This document shows positions 37,277-46,498 of a DNA stretch of 64,000 nucleotides, piece after piece; position 1 is the stretch's first letter, and each line of letters opens with the position of its first letter. Source of the stretch: Thalassospira sp. ER-Se-21-Dark (GTDB taxonomy: Bacteria > Pseudomonadota > Alphaproteobacteria > Rhodospirillales > Thalassospiraceae). Made by a program: the position numbers and the translations under genes. The stretch spans positions 263,692 through 327,691 of the forward strand of contig NZ_VDEZ01000005.1 in assembly GCF_017922435.1 (NCBI RefSeq), written 5' to 3'. Under the pieces are notes generated by a model. The model saw nothing but the letters and a program-made list of their open reading frames with translations, ran no database searches and was not told the origin of the DNA.

Positions 37277-38314
37277 ATGCCCTTTGACCTTGGCCAGCAG
37301 TCGCTCGGCATAATTGTGATGACCTTTGCGGTCTGCACACTGATTATCGGTTTTGCCGGGACCCGACTTGCAGGGATTGCCGTCAAACTGGCCGAGCGCA
37401 CCGGCATGGGGCAAATCATCGCCGGCGCACTGTTTGTCGGCATGTCGACAAGCCTGCCGGGCAGTGTCCTGTCGGTCACTACCGCATGGCAGGGCCATAC
37501 CGACCTTGCGATTGGCAACGCCCTTGGCGGGATCGCCGCCCAGACAACCTTTCTGGCCATTGCCGATCTGGTTTATCGCAAGGGCAATCTCGAACATGCC
37601 GCAGCAAGTGCGACGGGCCTTGCGCAAACCACCCTTCTTTTAAGCATGCTGTCCGTGCCGCTTCTGGCCTATGCCGGGCCGGAATGGATGATTTTTCATA
37701 TTCACCCGGCATCGATCCTTTTGTTCATCATTTATGCGTTTGGTCTGAACCTTTTGTCGGAAATCCGCGATGAACCGATGTGGCATCCCAAGAAAACCGA
37801 CCTGACCGAAGAGGACGCCAAACATGACGAAGCCGACACCCACCCGGAAAGCTCCGCTCGGCTATGGGTTGAATTTCTGGCCTTCGCGCTTTTGACCGCC
37901 ATTGCAGGTCACGTCATTGGGCAAGCTGGCCTTGCAATCGTTGCAGTGACCGGGATCAGTGAAACCGCCGTCGGTACCTTCCTGACTGCGATTTCAACAT
38001 CCTTCCCGGAATTTGTTTCGGCCATTGCAGCGGTACGGATGGGGGCGGTCAATCTGGCGGTTGGCGACATCATCGGCGGCAATGCCTTTGATGTGCTATT
38101 TTTGGCTGCATCTGACTTTGCCTATCGCGAGGGGTCGATCTACGCCGCCTTTACCGATCAGCACATCTTCACCATCGCGCTGGTCATCCTGATGAGCGGG
38201 GTATTGCTGTTAGGCATGCTCAACCGCGAACGCCGCGGCATTGGCAATATCGGGTGGGAAAGCTTCGCGATGCTGGCACTTTATGGTGGATCAATATTCT
38301 ATTTGGCGGGCTAG
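37277..38314 (+). CDS. CaCA-family sodium/calcium exchanger-like protein
   Basis: A 345-residue membrane protein with about ten hydrophobic segments and two alpha repeats, GMSTSLPGSVLSVTTAWQG and AISTSFPEFVSAIAAVRMG, each followed by (A/G)xGNAxGG-like residues (AIGNALGG; VGDIIGGNAFD). The second repeat keeps the acidic residue of the ion site (SFPEF), while the first has SLPGS in place of the usual SLPE, so the ion specificity may differ. A cytoplasmic acidic/His loop lies at about 170-195. It probably exchanges cations across the inner membrane. Confidence 0.83.
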   Translation: MPFDLGQQSLGIIVMTFAVCTLIIGFAGTRLAGIAVKLAERTGMGQIIAGALFVGMSTSLPGSVLSVTTAWQGHTDLAIGNALGGIAAQTTFLAIADLVYRKGNLEHAAASATGLAQTTLLLSMLSVPLLAYAGPEWMIFHIHPASILLFIIYAFGLNLLSEIRDEPMWHPKKTDLTEEDAKHDEADTHPESSARLWVEFLAFALLTAIAGHVIGQAGLAIVAVTGISETAVGTFLTAISTSFPEFVSAIAAVRMGAVNLAVGDIIGGNAFDVLFLAASDFAYREGSIYAAFTDQHIFTIALVILMSGVLLLGMLNRERRGIGNIGWESFAMLALYGGSIFYLAG

Positions 38315-38331
38315 TCTGCGGCGCAAACGCC

Positions 38332-40956
38332 TCAAAGCACTTCCTTGACCTTGGTCGCGAGGTCTTTGAGTGAGAACGGCTTGGGCAGGAAGTGCACGCC
38401 GTTTTCTTCATCAAGCTCGTCGCGATAGGTATCCTCGGCATAGCCAGAGATGAAGATGACCTTCAGTTCCGGCTTTTTCTCTCGCAGCATGCGGATCAGG
38501 GTCGGGCCATCAATGCCCGGCATGACCACGTCCGAAATCACCAGATCAATGACCTTGTCGGTGTTATTTAACACCTCAAGCGCGTTGTCACCGTTATTGG
38601 CCTCAAGCACGTCATAGCCCTTGCTGCGAAGGGCGCGCGCGCCAAAGGTCCGCACTGCGTCCTCATCCTCGACCAGCAAAATCGCGCCGGTGCCGGTCAG
38701 ATCGCGCGACGGGGTTTCTTCGACAACGGCCTGCGTTTCGGCAAGTTCGGCCTCGGACGCCTCATAGCGCGGCAGATAGATGGTAAAGGTCGTCCCTTTG
38801 CCCTCTTCGCTGTTGACCGCGATAAAGCCGCCGGTCTGTTTGACGATGCCATAGACGGTCGAAAGCCCAAGACCCGTCCCCTCGCCGCGTTGTTTGGTCG
38901 AGAAGAAGGGCTCGAAAATGCGGGTCAGATTGTCCTTGGGAATGCCAATGCCGGTATCGGTCACCTTGATGCCGATATAATCGCCCGGCGGGATGACCTC
39001 GGTGCCGGTTGCGGTCGGCTCGTCGATAATTTCGGTGCTGGTCTGAACCGTAAGTGTCCCGCCCTCGCCCGCCATGGCATCGCGCGCATTGACGACAAGG
39101 TTGATAATCACCTGATCAAGCTGACCCGGATCGACCTTTACAAGACCGATGTCGCGACCGTGGCTGACCTTAAGATCGATCTTCTCGCCGATCAGGCGGC
39201 GCAGCAGGTTGGACATTTCCGCCAGCGCATCAGTGATATTGATGATTTTCGGCTGCAATGTCTGACGGCGCGAGAACGCCAACAGCTGCCGGACAAGATT
39301 GGCCGCACGGTTGGCATTCTGTTTGATCTGCATGATGTCGGCAAAGCTCGGGTCACCCGGCCCGTGACGCGACAGCAACAGATCGCAGAAACCGATCATC
39401 GCGGTCAGAAGGTTATTGAAGTCATGCGCCACCCCACCGGCAAGCTGACCAACAGCCTGCATTTTCTGGGACTGGGCAAATTGTTCCTCAAGGTTCTTCT
39501 GTTCGGTCGTATCAAGGAAGTTCAACAGCAACGCACCGGCTTCGCCCGATCGGCCCGCCACACGTTGCAGATAAATCTGGGCGGCAACCCCGCGAGATCC
39601 GGAAAGGCGGGCTTCGATCTGCCCCCCTTTGCCCATGCCCATCACGGCCTTGGACAGGTAACGCGCTACTTCATCACGGTCTTCGGGCACGATCAGCTCC
39701 AGGATCGAACGACCAACCACCTTGTGATGCATCTGACCGGCCGTATCGATAAAGGCACGGTTGGCATCCGTAACTGTGCCAGACATATCGGCCAGAACGA
39801 TCGAAAGCGGGCTTTCATCAAAGAACCAGCGCACCCGACGTTCGGTTTCCGCCAGTGCATGTTCCCATTCGTGGGCCGGCATCGGATCGGGGAAGATCAC
39901 GGCCTGACTGCGCACAGGCCCGGTGCCCGGTGCATTGATTGAATGTGTCACGAAACAACGAATGGGCTCACCACCGGCGACCTTGAATTTGACCTCGCCA
40001 TTAACGCCATCACCAACGATCAGATCGGCAAGCTCGACCAACCCGTTGTTGAAGTCTTCGGGCTCCCCACCCAGCCAGCTCGCCAGACGGCGGTTGAGGT
40101 AAAGAATGCGGCCTTCTTCATCCAGACCACACACCCCGACCGGCAGGCGTTCGATCATCTGATCGGCATGTTCAAAGCCACCTTGCGCCTCGGCGACCGG
40201 GAGGTTGGCGACCATTTCACTGGCCTGCGGCCCCGACAGGGCAAAGCGTTTCTCGGTCTCTTCGGCCGGTAACAGCAACGAAGATCCGCCATCGGCCATC
40301 ACAGCGCTGTCGACACCGTCAACAGTCCACAGCATCTTACCCGCACGCGCATCGGCCGCGGTGACAGAAATGCGAAGACAGGCACCATTGGCGGCGTTGT
40401 TCGTATCAGGCGTGCCGTCGGCTTCTTTGTCTGCCTCTTCGCCGTCTTTGGTTTCTTCGGGGGTTTCGTCATCCGCATCCGAAGGGGCGATATGTGCCTG
40501 ATACTTTTCAGAACGCGACAGATCGACAAACATCTGCCCGCCCTCACCGCGCATCGCACGGGTGCGCAATTCGGCCAGTTCGTCACTGCCAATGCCAAGG
40601 AAGGACAGGCGCGCCTCAAGCGCGGACAACATGTCCGATCCGGCTTCAATGCCGAGCTTGGATGAAAAGGCCGGGTTGGCGTAAAGGGTGCGGCCATAGG
40701 CATCGATCAGCGCAACGCCAATATCGGATTTGGCGAAGCCGGAAATCAGCGGGCCAAGCCCATCATGCCCGCCATTGCGCAGCTTTGCAGACAGCGACAA
40801 TGACGCAACCGCGACCACCGCAACACCGGTGACCATCGCACCGATGATCCACATCAGACGCGCGTCAAGCCCCGCCTTTGCCAAGACGTCCATCAGGACG
40901 AAGACAAACGCAACGAATGCGACACTTACAGCAAGGATAAGCCCCCGAAACAGCAC
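38332..40956 (-). CDS. cckA: Hybrid sensor histidine kinase CckA
   Basis: An 874-residue protein. Two N-terminal membrane segments (about 3-22, 34-55) and PAS-like domains (about 70-155, 265-350, 372-480) precede the kinase: H box GGVAHDFNN with His511, N box NLVVNARDAM, G boxes DTGIGIP and GEGTGLGL, then a receiver with Asp809 (VISDVVMPG) and Lys in PKPF. This layout is CckA, which through ChpT phosphorylates CtrA, controlling the cell cycle and, in this order, flagellar genes. The start is GTG with AAAGGCGG upstream. It lies downstream of flhB on the same strand. Confidence 0.9.
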   Translation of the reverse strand: MLFRGLILAVSVAFVAFVFVLMDVLAKAGLDARLMWIIGAMVTGVAVVAVASLSLSAKLRNGGHDGLGPLISGFAKSDIGVALIDAYGRTLYANPAFSSKLGIEAGSDMLSALEARLSFLGIGSDELAELRTRAMRGEGGQMFVDLSRSEKYQAHIAPSDADDETPEETKDGEEADKEADGTPDTNNAANGACLRISVTAADARAGKMLWTVDGVDSAVMADGGSSLLLPAEETEKRFALSGPQASEMVANLPVAEAQGGFEHADQMIERLPVGVCGLDEEGRILYLNRRLASWLGGEPEDFNNGLVELADLIVGDGVNGEVKFKVAGGEPIRCFVTHSINAPGTGPVRSQAVIFPDPMPAHEWEHALAETERRVRWFFDESPLSIVLADMSGTVTDANRAFIDTAGQMHHKVVGRSILELIVPEDRDEVARYLSKAVMGMGKGGQIEARLSGSRGVAAQIYLQRVAGRSGEAGALLLNFLDTTEQKNLEEQFAQSQKMQAVGQLAGGVAHDFNNLLTAMIGFCDLLLSRHGPGDPSFADIMQIKQNANRAANLVRQLLAFSRRQTLQPKIINITDALAEMSNLLRRLIGEKIDLKVSHGRDIGLVKVDPGQLDQVIINLVVNARDAMAGEGGTLTVQTSTEIIDEPTATGTEVIPPGDYIGIKVTDTGIGIPKDNLTRIFEPFFSTKQRGEGTGLGLSTVYGIVKQTGGFIAVNSEEGKGTTFTIYLPRYEASEAELAETQAVVEETPSRDLTGTGAILLVEDEDAVRTFGARALRSKGYDVLEANNGDNALEVLNNTDKVIDLVISDVVMPGIDGPTLIRMLREKKPELKVIFISGYAEDTYRDELDEENGVHFLPKPFSLKDLATKVKEVL

Positions 40957-41099
40957 GCGACCGCCTTTAACGACAATAACTTAACAAAATAGTCTATACT
41001 TTTAGCTGCTTATCGCCCGACTGGCTACCGGCAAGTTTATCGTCGATAAGACTGCCCGGCAATCACGACAAACAGAACGCAGTTCCCACAAGATATGCC

Positions 41100-41130
41100 A
41101 AAGGCAGGAACCAAATCCGGCCCTGCCTTT
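41100..41130 (-). terminator. Probable terminator between flhB and cckA
   Basis: AAAGGCAGG pairs with CCTGCCTTT across a 13-base loop. The T-run is only TTT, so strength is uncertain. Confidence 0.55.
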
Positions 41131-41185
41131 CAAACAATGTTGTCCTCTGAACGCGTCATTTTTGTGATCAAATGACACGTAATAA

Positions 41186-42256
41186 TTATCCGAGTTTCTT
41201 GCCGCGCTGACGGAACACGAACGAGATGATCTCGGCAACCGCCTTGTAGTGTTCTGGCGGAATTTCCTGATCGATTTCGACGGTGGCAAACAAGGCGCGC
41301 GCAACCGGCGGGTTTTCCATGATCGTGATGTTGTGTTCCTCGGCAACTTCACGAATTTTAAGCGCGACATTGTCCTGCCCCTTGGCGATACAAACCGGTG
41401 CCCCCATGGTATCGATGTCATATTGCAGGGCGACGGCAAAGTGCGTCGGGTTGGTGATCACCACGTCGGCCTTGGGTACGTTTGACATCATGCGCTGCTG
41501 GGCGCGTTCCATCCTGATCTGGCGGACCTTTGCCTTGATCTCGGGGCTACCCTCGGTCTGTTTGTATTCGTCCTTGATCTCCTGCTTGGACATTTTCATT
41601 TTCTGATTGAACTCGTACTTCTGATAGGCAAAGTCGAGCCCGGCAATCACAGCGGTGAGCGAGATCGTCGCAATCAGCAGGATCACGATCATGTCGTACA
41701 GACGTTCCAGCGTCAGGCCGAGTGACAGTTGCGGATAGAGTTCAACGTCCATCAGTTCCGGCACAATCACGAGGCCAAGCACAACGCCAACAAGGATGAT
41801 CTTGCTGACGTTTTTGACAAACTCGACCATGCTTTTCATCGAAAACAGGTTCTTGAGCCCGGTCAGCGGGTTCAGTTTGTCGGGCTTGGGTTCGATCCGC
41901 TCCACCGCAACGACGATACCGTTCTGAACAATGTGTCCGGCTGCGGCAAAAAACATCAACAGCACAAACGGAATGCCCAGCACCCAAAGCATGCCCAAAA
42001 TCACGTCTTCAAACAGACCGGGAATGCCCGCCTGGGTGACGTCAAATCGGTGCGGATGTTCAAGGAAACCGACAGCAAGATCGCGCACGCTTGCGGCCAT
42101 GCTCGGCCCGAGCATCGTCATGACCAGACCACCGCCGAACAGGATCATGAAGTTGCCGACTTCCTTGGAAACCGGCACCTGACCTTTCTTTCGCGCGTCC
42201 TCAAGCTTTTTACTTGTGGGGTCTTCTGTCTTTTGGCTGTCGTCTTCTTCTGCCAT
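41186..42256 (-). CDS. flhB: Flagellar export apparatus protein FlhB
   Basis: A 356-residue protein with four membrane segments (about 35-55, 85-110, 150-168, 188-210) and a cytoplasmic domain with the autocleavage motif NPTH (Asn269-His272). FlhB switches the exporter from rod-hook to filament substrates. The start is uncertain: ATG 42256 begins the conserved MAEEDDSQKTEDPTSKK segment, and ATG 42268 or TTG 42277 would add a few residues. It is third in fliQ-fliR-flhB. Confidence 0.95.
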   Translation of the reverse strand: MAEEDDSQKTEDPTSKKLEDARKKGQVPVSKEVGNFMILFGGGLVMTMLGPSMAASVRDLAVGFLEHPHRFDVTQAGIPGLFEDVILGMLWVLGIPFVLLMFFAAAGHIVQNGIVVAVERIEPKPDKLNPLTGLKNLFSMKSMVEFVKNVSKIILVGVVLGLVIVPELMDVELYPQLSLGLTLERLYDMIVILLIATISLTAVIAGLDFAYQKYEFNQKMKMSKQEIKDEYKQTEGSPEIKAKVRQIRMERAQQRMMSNVPKADVVITNPTHFAVALQYDIDTMGAPVCIAKGQDNVALKIREVAEEHNITIMENPPVARALFATVEIDQEIPPEHYKAVAEIISFVFRQRGKKLG

Positions 42257-42306
42257 TGGCAAACCCATGCTTGGCAATGCGGGGGAAAATGCTGCCCCTC
42301 ATTGCC

Positions 42307-43071
42307 TTACGGACTAAGAAACGCCTCAAGCCCGTTCTCGAAATATGCAAGATAAACCATCATCATGGATGGCAGGGCCAAGGTCAACAAAAGCAGTGCG
42401 ATCGCGATCTGGACCGGCATCGCGACAAAGAACACCGGCAATTGCGGCATCAGCTTGTTGAGCAGACCCAACGCAATCTGCAAACAGATTGCGACCACCA
42501 GAAACGGTGCCGACATCTGCATTGCAATCGCGAAACTGTCATTCAGCGCCCTTGCAAAAAACTCGCTCATATCGCCCACCGGCAAAACACCGCCCGGCGG
42601 AAACAGGGTATAGCTTTCAAACACCGCCTGGATCATCAGGTGATCCATCCCGGTGGCAAACAACAACACCAACCCGACCTGCATCAGGAAATTACCCGTC
42701 ACAGCACTTTGTGCCCCGGACAACGGATCGGCGGTAAAGGCGTTCGCCATCGATGACAGATAGGCAATAATCGACCCGGCAGTCTGGATTCCGGCCATCA
42801 TGACCTGGGCAAACAGGGCAAAGAACAATCCCACCGTGACTTCATATCCGATACCCACCAGAAGCGACGGCGCATCAGCGGGCTGTGGCGGGAAAAGCGG
42901 CCCGGCCAACGGGGAAATGACAACCGCCACCCAAAAGGCAAACAACAGGCGCGCGCGTGCCGGAACTGAACGCGCCCCTATACCCGGCATAAAGGCAAAG
43001 GCCGCCCCCACCCTGGCGAAAGTCATCAGGACGACGTAAACATTCAGCGTAAGAAGTTCTTGAAGATCCAT
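42307..43071 (-). CDS. fliR: Flagellar export gate protein FliR
   Basis: A 254-residue membrane protein with about six hydrophobic segments, starting MDLQELLTLNVYVVLMTFARVG and containing GYEVTVGLFFALFAQ and PLSGAQSAVTGNF, as in FliR. With FliP and FliQ it forms the export gate. ATG 43071 gives the usual length; ATG 43095 would add eight residues. It is 51 bases after fliQ. Confidence 0.94.
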   Translation of the reverse strand: MDLQELLTLNVYVVLMTFARVGAAFAFMPGIGARSVPARARLLFAFWVAVVISPLAGPLFPPQPADAPSLLVGIGYEVTVGLFFALFAQVMMAGIQTAGSIIAYLSSMANAFTADPLSGAQSAVTGNFLMQVGLVLLFATGMDHLMIQAVFESYTLFPPGGVLPVGDMSEFFARALNDSFAIAMQMSAPFLVVAICLQIALGLLNKLMPQLPVFFVAMPVQIAIALLLLTLALPSMMMVYLAYFENGLEAFLSP

Positions 43072-43122
43072 GTCGTCTTCGACTGCCTTATTCATCCACG
43101 CTGGCGGGCGGCGGGTTTAACG

Positions 43123-43392
43123 CTAATTCGGTAGCCCGATAAAGTGGTCAACCATTCGGCCCATAAATTCAACCATCTCGGTCATCATCCACGGCAGCAA
43201 AACCAGAAGGGCGATGAAGATGACCAGAATTTTGGGCACGAAGGTCAGTGTCATTTCCTGAATTTGCGTCAGGGCCTGAAACAGGGCGATGATCAGGCCA
43301 ACCCCAAGTGCAATCAGCATCAACGGCGTGGTGACTTTCAGCAGTGTCCACACCGCGTCATAGGCCACGTCCATGATTTCAGCTTGATCCAT
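43123..43392 (-). CDS. fliQ: Flagellar export gate protein FliQ
   Basis: An 89-residue protein with two membrane segments (about 16-38 and 50-72) and the FliQ signature LGVGLIIALFQALTQIQEMTL. AGGAAG lies 6 bases before ATG 43392. It is first in fliQ-fliR-flhB, after a hairpin that separates it from fliE. Confidence 0.95.
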   Translation of the reverse strand: MDQAEIMDVAYDAVWTLLKVTTPLMLIALGVGLIIALFQALTQIQEMTLTFVPKILVIFIALLVLLPWMMTEMVEFMGRMVDHFIGLPN

Positions 43393-43524
43393 CGGGTCTT
43401 CCTGTTTCGCCGTCTTGTCATGCGGGCCGCTTCGGGCCTTTATCCTTCATACAGGATTTATCACGGGTTTTGCCATGATTTCCTGACTTATCAAACGCTT
43501 CCTTGCGGATTTCCCAAAAACACA

Positions 43525-43552
43525 AAAACCGCACGAATGATCGCGCGGTTTT
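43525..43552 (-). terminator. Terminator between fliE and fliQ
   Basis: AAAACCGC pairs with GCGGTTTT (8 bp, plus inner CG pairs); on the minus strand TTTTTGTG follows. It would end flgB-flgC-fliE transcription at least in part. Confidence 0.75.
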
Positions 43553-43576
43553 ATCACGGGCGTCTGAAAATGCCGA

Positions 43577-43903
43577 TCAAACCGGCATGTTTAGAATGCT
43601 CTGATAGGCTTCAACGGCCTTGTCACGAACCGAGACAACGGTACGCAGGGTAACTTCAGCGGCGGACACCGCAGTCACCACTTCGTGCAGTTCGGCATCA
43701 CCGGTAATGGCCTTTTGGGTCATCTGTTCGCTGACTTTCATGGTATCGCGGGCATCATATGCCGCCCCCTTGACCATGTCGGCAAAACTTTCCCCCGGAT
43801 TCACGGACTGGCCCGAACCGGTTACGGTTTCCGTAACGGTGTTGGTCTTGCCAGCGGCCGCATTGCGGTAGGCAGAAATAGCATCGTTGAAGCTTGCGAC
43901 CAT
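43577..43903 (-). CDS. fliE: Flagellar hook-basal body protein FliE
   Basis: A 108-residue helical protein ending VTLRTVVSVRDKAVEAYQSILNMPV, the FliE C-terminal signature. It joins the MS ring to the rod. AAGGA lies upstream of ATG 43903 with a spacing of about 9. It is last in flgB-flgC-fliE. Confidence 0.94.
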   Translation of the reverse strand: MVASFNDAISAYRNAAAGKTNTVTETVTGSGQSVNPGESFADMVKGAAYDARDTMKVSEQMTQKAITGDAELHEVVTAVSAAEVTLRTVVSVRDKAVEAYQSILNMPV

Positions 43904-43948
43904 GGGTATCAATCCTTAAGCGTGTTCTTGTCCCGTTATATCGACTGC

Positions 43949-44356
43949 CTATTGCAGGATATCAAGGGTCTTGAGCAACATACTGCGCGATGACTGGATC
44001 ACATTGAGGTTGGCCTCGTATGAACGCTGTGCTTCGCGCATATCCATCATTTCGACCAGCGTTTCAACGTTCGGGGTCTGAACATAGCCCTGATCGTTTG
44101 CGGCCGGATGGCTTGGTTCATATCTCATACCAAAATCAGAGCGATCCGGCATCACCTTATTGACCTTGACCATCTCGACGCCGACTTCGCGGTCCATGAC
44201 GTTTTTAAACGTCAGAAGCTTGCGGCGATAGGGCTCCTGCCCGGGTGCCGTTGCAAGGCTGTCTGCGTTGGCAACGTTTTCAGCCGCAACACGAAGACGG
44301 GTGCCCTGTGCGCGCATACCGGCAGCCGAGATTTTAAAAGCCTTGTAAAGTTCCAT
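43949..44356 (-). CDS. flgC: Flagellar proximal rod protein FlgC
   Basis: A 135-residue rod protein: FKISAAGMRAQGTRLRVAAENVANADS at the N-terminus and the C-terminal LVEMMDMREAQRSYEANLNVI. Length is normal. It follows flgB by 23 bases. Confidence 0.95.
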   Translation of the reverse strand: MELYKAFKISAAGMRAQGTRLRVAAENVANADSLATAPGQEPYRRKLLTFKNVMDREVGVEMVKVNKVMPDRSDFGMRYEPSHPAANDQGYVQTPNVETLVEMMDMREAQRSYEANLNVIQSSRSMLLKTLDILQ

Positions 44357-44379
44357 GGTTCTTACTCTCTAACGACAGG

Positions 44380-44781
44380 TTAAATGCGGCCAAGGGCCGA
44401 AATGAACATTGATTTCTGTTTGGCATACAGACGGGTCATGGTCTGATAATCGACCTGGTTTTCGTTCATCTTGACCATCTGTTCTTCAAGGATCACGGCG
44501 TTTTTGCCCGGTGCGACTTCATAGTTCTTGCGCACTTCCTCGTCCTTGAAGTTCTGCGGTTTGTTAAGACCCTGACTATGGCCCGGCGTGGTCGCCTGCA
44601 TCGCAAGGATGAACTGACGGTCGCGGCCGATATTCTTCGGGTCGAATTCCTTAAGATCGTTGGCGCGGTAGTTTGGCGTATCGGAGTTGGCAATATTCTG
44701 CGCGATGACTTCCTGACGCTGCGTCAGCCAGTCCATCTTCTCTTTGAGGTTGGCGAACATGCCAAGTTTGCCGATATCCAT
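44380..44781 (-). CDS. flgB: Flagellar proximal rod protein FlgB
   Basis: A 133-residue rod protein with the N-terminal VIAQNIANSDTPNYRANDL signature. ATG 44781 follows AGGAGCAGGAA; a longer open frame upstream to 44934 crosses the promoter and was rejected. It is first in flgB-flgC-fliE behind a sigma-54 site. Confidence 0.95.
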   Translation of the reverse strand: MDIGKLGMFANLKEKMDWLTQRQEVIAQNIANSDTPNYRANDLKEFDPKNIGRDRQFILAMQATTPGHSQGLNKPQNFKDEEVRKNYEVAPGKNAVILEEQMVKMNENQVDYQTMTRLYAKQKSMFISALGRI

Positions 44782-44914
44782 TTCCTGCTCCTTGTCTGCG
44801 CGTCTTGCAGTATTGAGTACGCGGGTAAAGCCGAAGTTAACATCACGCCCTGATCGGACCCGGATCGTTCGAAGGGCCGTTTTTGCCGCCCCGATAAATC
44901 CTGCCAATACAAAT

Positions 44915-44929
44915 GCACGTAGCGTGCCA
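44915..44929 (-). promoter_or_regulatory. Sigma-54 promoter for flgB-flgC-fliE
   Basis: On the minus strand TGGCACGCTACGTGC: GG and GC are 12 bases apart, the -24 block TGGCACG is exact and the -12 block is GTGC (consensus TTGC). The leader would be about 120 bases. Confidence 0.75.
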
Positions 44930-45066
44930 AACATAAAAACAGCGTTGAATTTGCCCGCATTTCGTTCTAATCACTGCGGGTACTAGACCCCGAGTATGAA
45001 ACCGGGCATATTGAGCGCATCTGACGAATTATATTTGTCATCTATCTATCGAAACCGGGACATTGC

Positions 45067-45333
45067 ATGCTCTATCTCACACGAAAAGTTGGCGACTCCG
45101 TTGTCATTGATGACAATATTGAAGTCACTGTCGTTGAGGTGCGCGGCAAGACCGTAAAGCTCGGCTTCACCTTCCCCGAAGATGTGCAGGTCCTCCGCCG
45201 TGAGCTGTATGACCGCATTCAGGAAGAAAACCGCTCGGCAGCGGTCAGCGAAGATCTTATTCGCCATCTCGGCACTGTCGGATCATCCGACAAGACTGCG
45301 TCCGAGAAAAAGAGCGATTCCAGCGACGATTAG
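45067..45333 (+). CDS. csrA: Carbon storage regulator CsrA
   Basis: An 88-residue RNA-binding protein starting MLYLTRKVGDSVVIDDNIEV with VQVLRRELYDRI. It is longer than the 61-residue E. coli protein because of a Ser/Lys/Asp tail (GSSDKTASEKKSDSSDD). CsrA binds GGA motifs in leaders, and near flagellar genes usually controls flagellin or other motility messages. Its own ribosome site is CGGGA, 6 bases before ATG 45067. Confidence 0.96.
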   Translation: MLYLTRKVGDSVVIDDNIEVTVVEVRGKTVKLGFTFPEDVQVLRRELYDRIQEENRSAAVSEDLIRHLGTVGSSDKTASEKKSDSSDD

Positions 45334-45433
45334 GCACTATGCCTCCGCCCCGCTTATCCCTTAAATCCCGCCCCCACTGACATCCCGCATCCAGAACATC
45401 TCAGCCCGATGATTATCGACTGTGTCATCTGAC

Positions 45434-45474
45434 TGTCGTTTGCCCGACGACACATCACAGTTGTCGGCGACAAC
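45434..45474. repeat. Two adjacent dyads with TGTCG half-sites
   Basis: TGTCGT-N7-ACGACA (45434-45452) and GTTGTCG-G-CGACAAC (45460-45474) lie in the 232-base gap after csrA. A role as operator or leader structure for the next gene is inference. Confidence 0.4.
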
Positions 45475-45565
45475 GATTTGTTGACCATCTTGGGTCTATG
45501 GTCGACGCTATTGAGGTTGATCGCCGCAGACTGGCACGGCAAACCGTCCTGAGTTGAAGAACCGA

Positions 45566-45982
45566 ATGAGCGGGAAAAAGCCCACCTATGACATTACCGA
45601 CACCCCGGCAAGCAGGACGGAAAATCTTGCCGCACCGGGTGCGCATGACCAAAAGGCGGTCGCGCTACGGTATCGGCATGGAAAGGATAATGCCCCGACA
45701 TTAAGTGCCAAAGGCGAAGGCAGCGTTGCGGAACAGATATTGCAGGTCGCCTTTGCCAACGGCATCAAGGTCCGCAAGGACAGTGACCTGACCGAAATTC
45801 TGATGGCTGTGGATGTTGAAAGCGAAATCCCGCTTGAAGCCTTTGCAGCCGTCGCCGAGATTTTGAACTATATATACCGGATCAATCGCATCTATGGCGG
45901 TCCGTCGCGCAGCCAGTCCGATCCCGAAGATCAGATCATGGCCACACCAAATAATGACGTAAACGGGGAAGGCCCATCATGA
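45566..45982 (+). CDS. FlhB C-terminal-domain homologue (FhlX/YlqH-like)
   Basis: A 138-residue soluble protein. The stretch AVALRYRHGKDNAPTLSAKGEGSVAEQILQVA onwards aligns with the part of FlhB after the NPTH cleavage site, up to IPLEAFAAVAEILNYIYR, but there is no NPTH and no membrane part. Such stand-alone domains occur in flagellar loci; their role in export is uncertain. The ribosome site before ATG 45566 is weak. It overlaps the next gene by ATGA. Confidence 0.83.
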   Translation: MSGKKPTYDITDTPASRTENLAAPGAHDQKAVALRYRHGKDNAPTLSAKGEGSVAEQILQVAFANGIKVRKDSDLTEILMAVDVESEIPLEAFAAVAEILNYIYRINRIYGGPSRSQSDPEDQIMATPNNDVNGEGPS

Positions 45983-46314
45983 GCCCAGAACAGTACAAGC
46001 CCGATCAGTTCAAGAACGACCTGAAGCGCGTCCTGTCATTGATCCGCACCGGACAGCGATACCTTGAAGACGGCAAGGTGGTTGAACTGGCTGCCCTTGA
46101 AAGCCGCATTGCCGATTTGTGCGAGAAGGCCCGCACCATGGCCCCGGACCAGCGCCAGGATGTTGCGCCGTTGCTTGCTGCACTGAGCGAGGAACTGGCA
46201 GAGTTCGAAACCCGCATGCAGCAGGAATATAGCGACATCCAGCGCCAGCTGCGCGGCATCAGCAACACCGCACAGGCAACAAATGCCTATGCGCAGGCCG
46301 CCCGCACGAAATAG
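45979..46314 (+). CDS. Small helical protein, flagellar locus, function unknown
   Basis: A 111-residue, largely alpha-helical hydrophilic protein with heptad-like segments (ELAALESRIADLCEKA; LAALSEELAEFETRMQQEYSDIQRQL). No signal or membrane segment. It starts by overlap with the FlhB-domain gene, so the two probably work together. A role as an export chaperone of FlgN/FliT type would fit size, helix content and place but has no motif support. Confidence 0.6.
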   Translation: MSPEQYKPDQFKNDLKRVLSLIRTGQRYLEDGKVVELAALESRIADLCEKARTMAPDQRQDVAPLLAALSEELAEFETRMQQEYSDIQRQLRGISNTAQATNAYAQAARTK

Positions 46315-46498
46315 GTCCTGCCCACTAAGGTGCTGATTTAAAACCGGCCCTTGAAACTGACCTTTGAGGGCAGCGCATGTGGATGCTGCCTTGCCTGACC
46401 TTGCACGGCACGGTAAACAGAAACACGAAGACAGGTGATCGTTTCAAGGTCAACCTGCCAACTGAGCGTCACAGGTTGTCGACGGGGAAAACTGCCTG

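Noticed and set aside
38890..39942. A 350-codon open frame on the plus strand
   Set aside because: It lies wholly antisense to cckA, whose kinase motifs are intact.
45533..45548. A sigma-54-like TGGCACG before the FlhB-domain gene
   Set aside because: The -24 block is exact but no GC lies at the required distance for -12.
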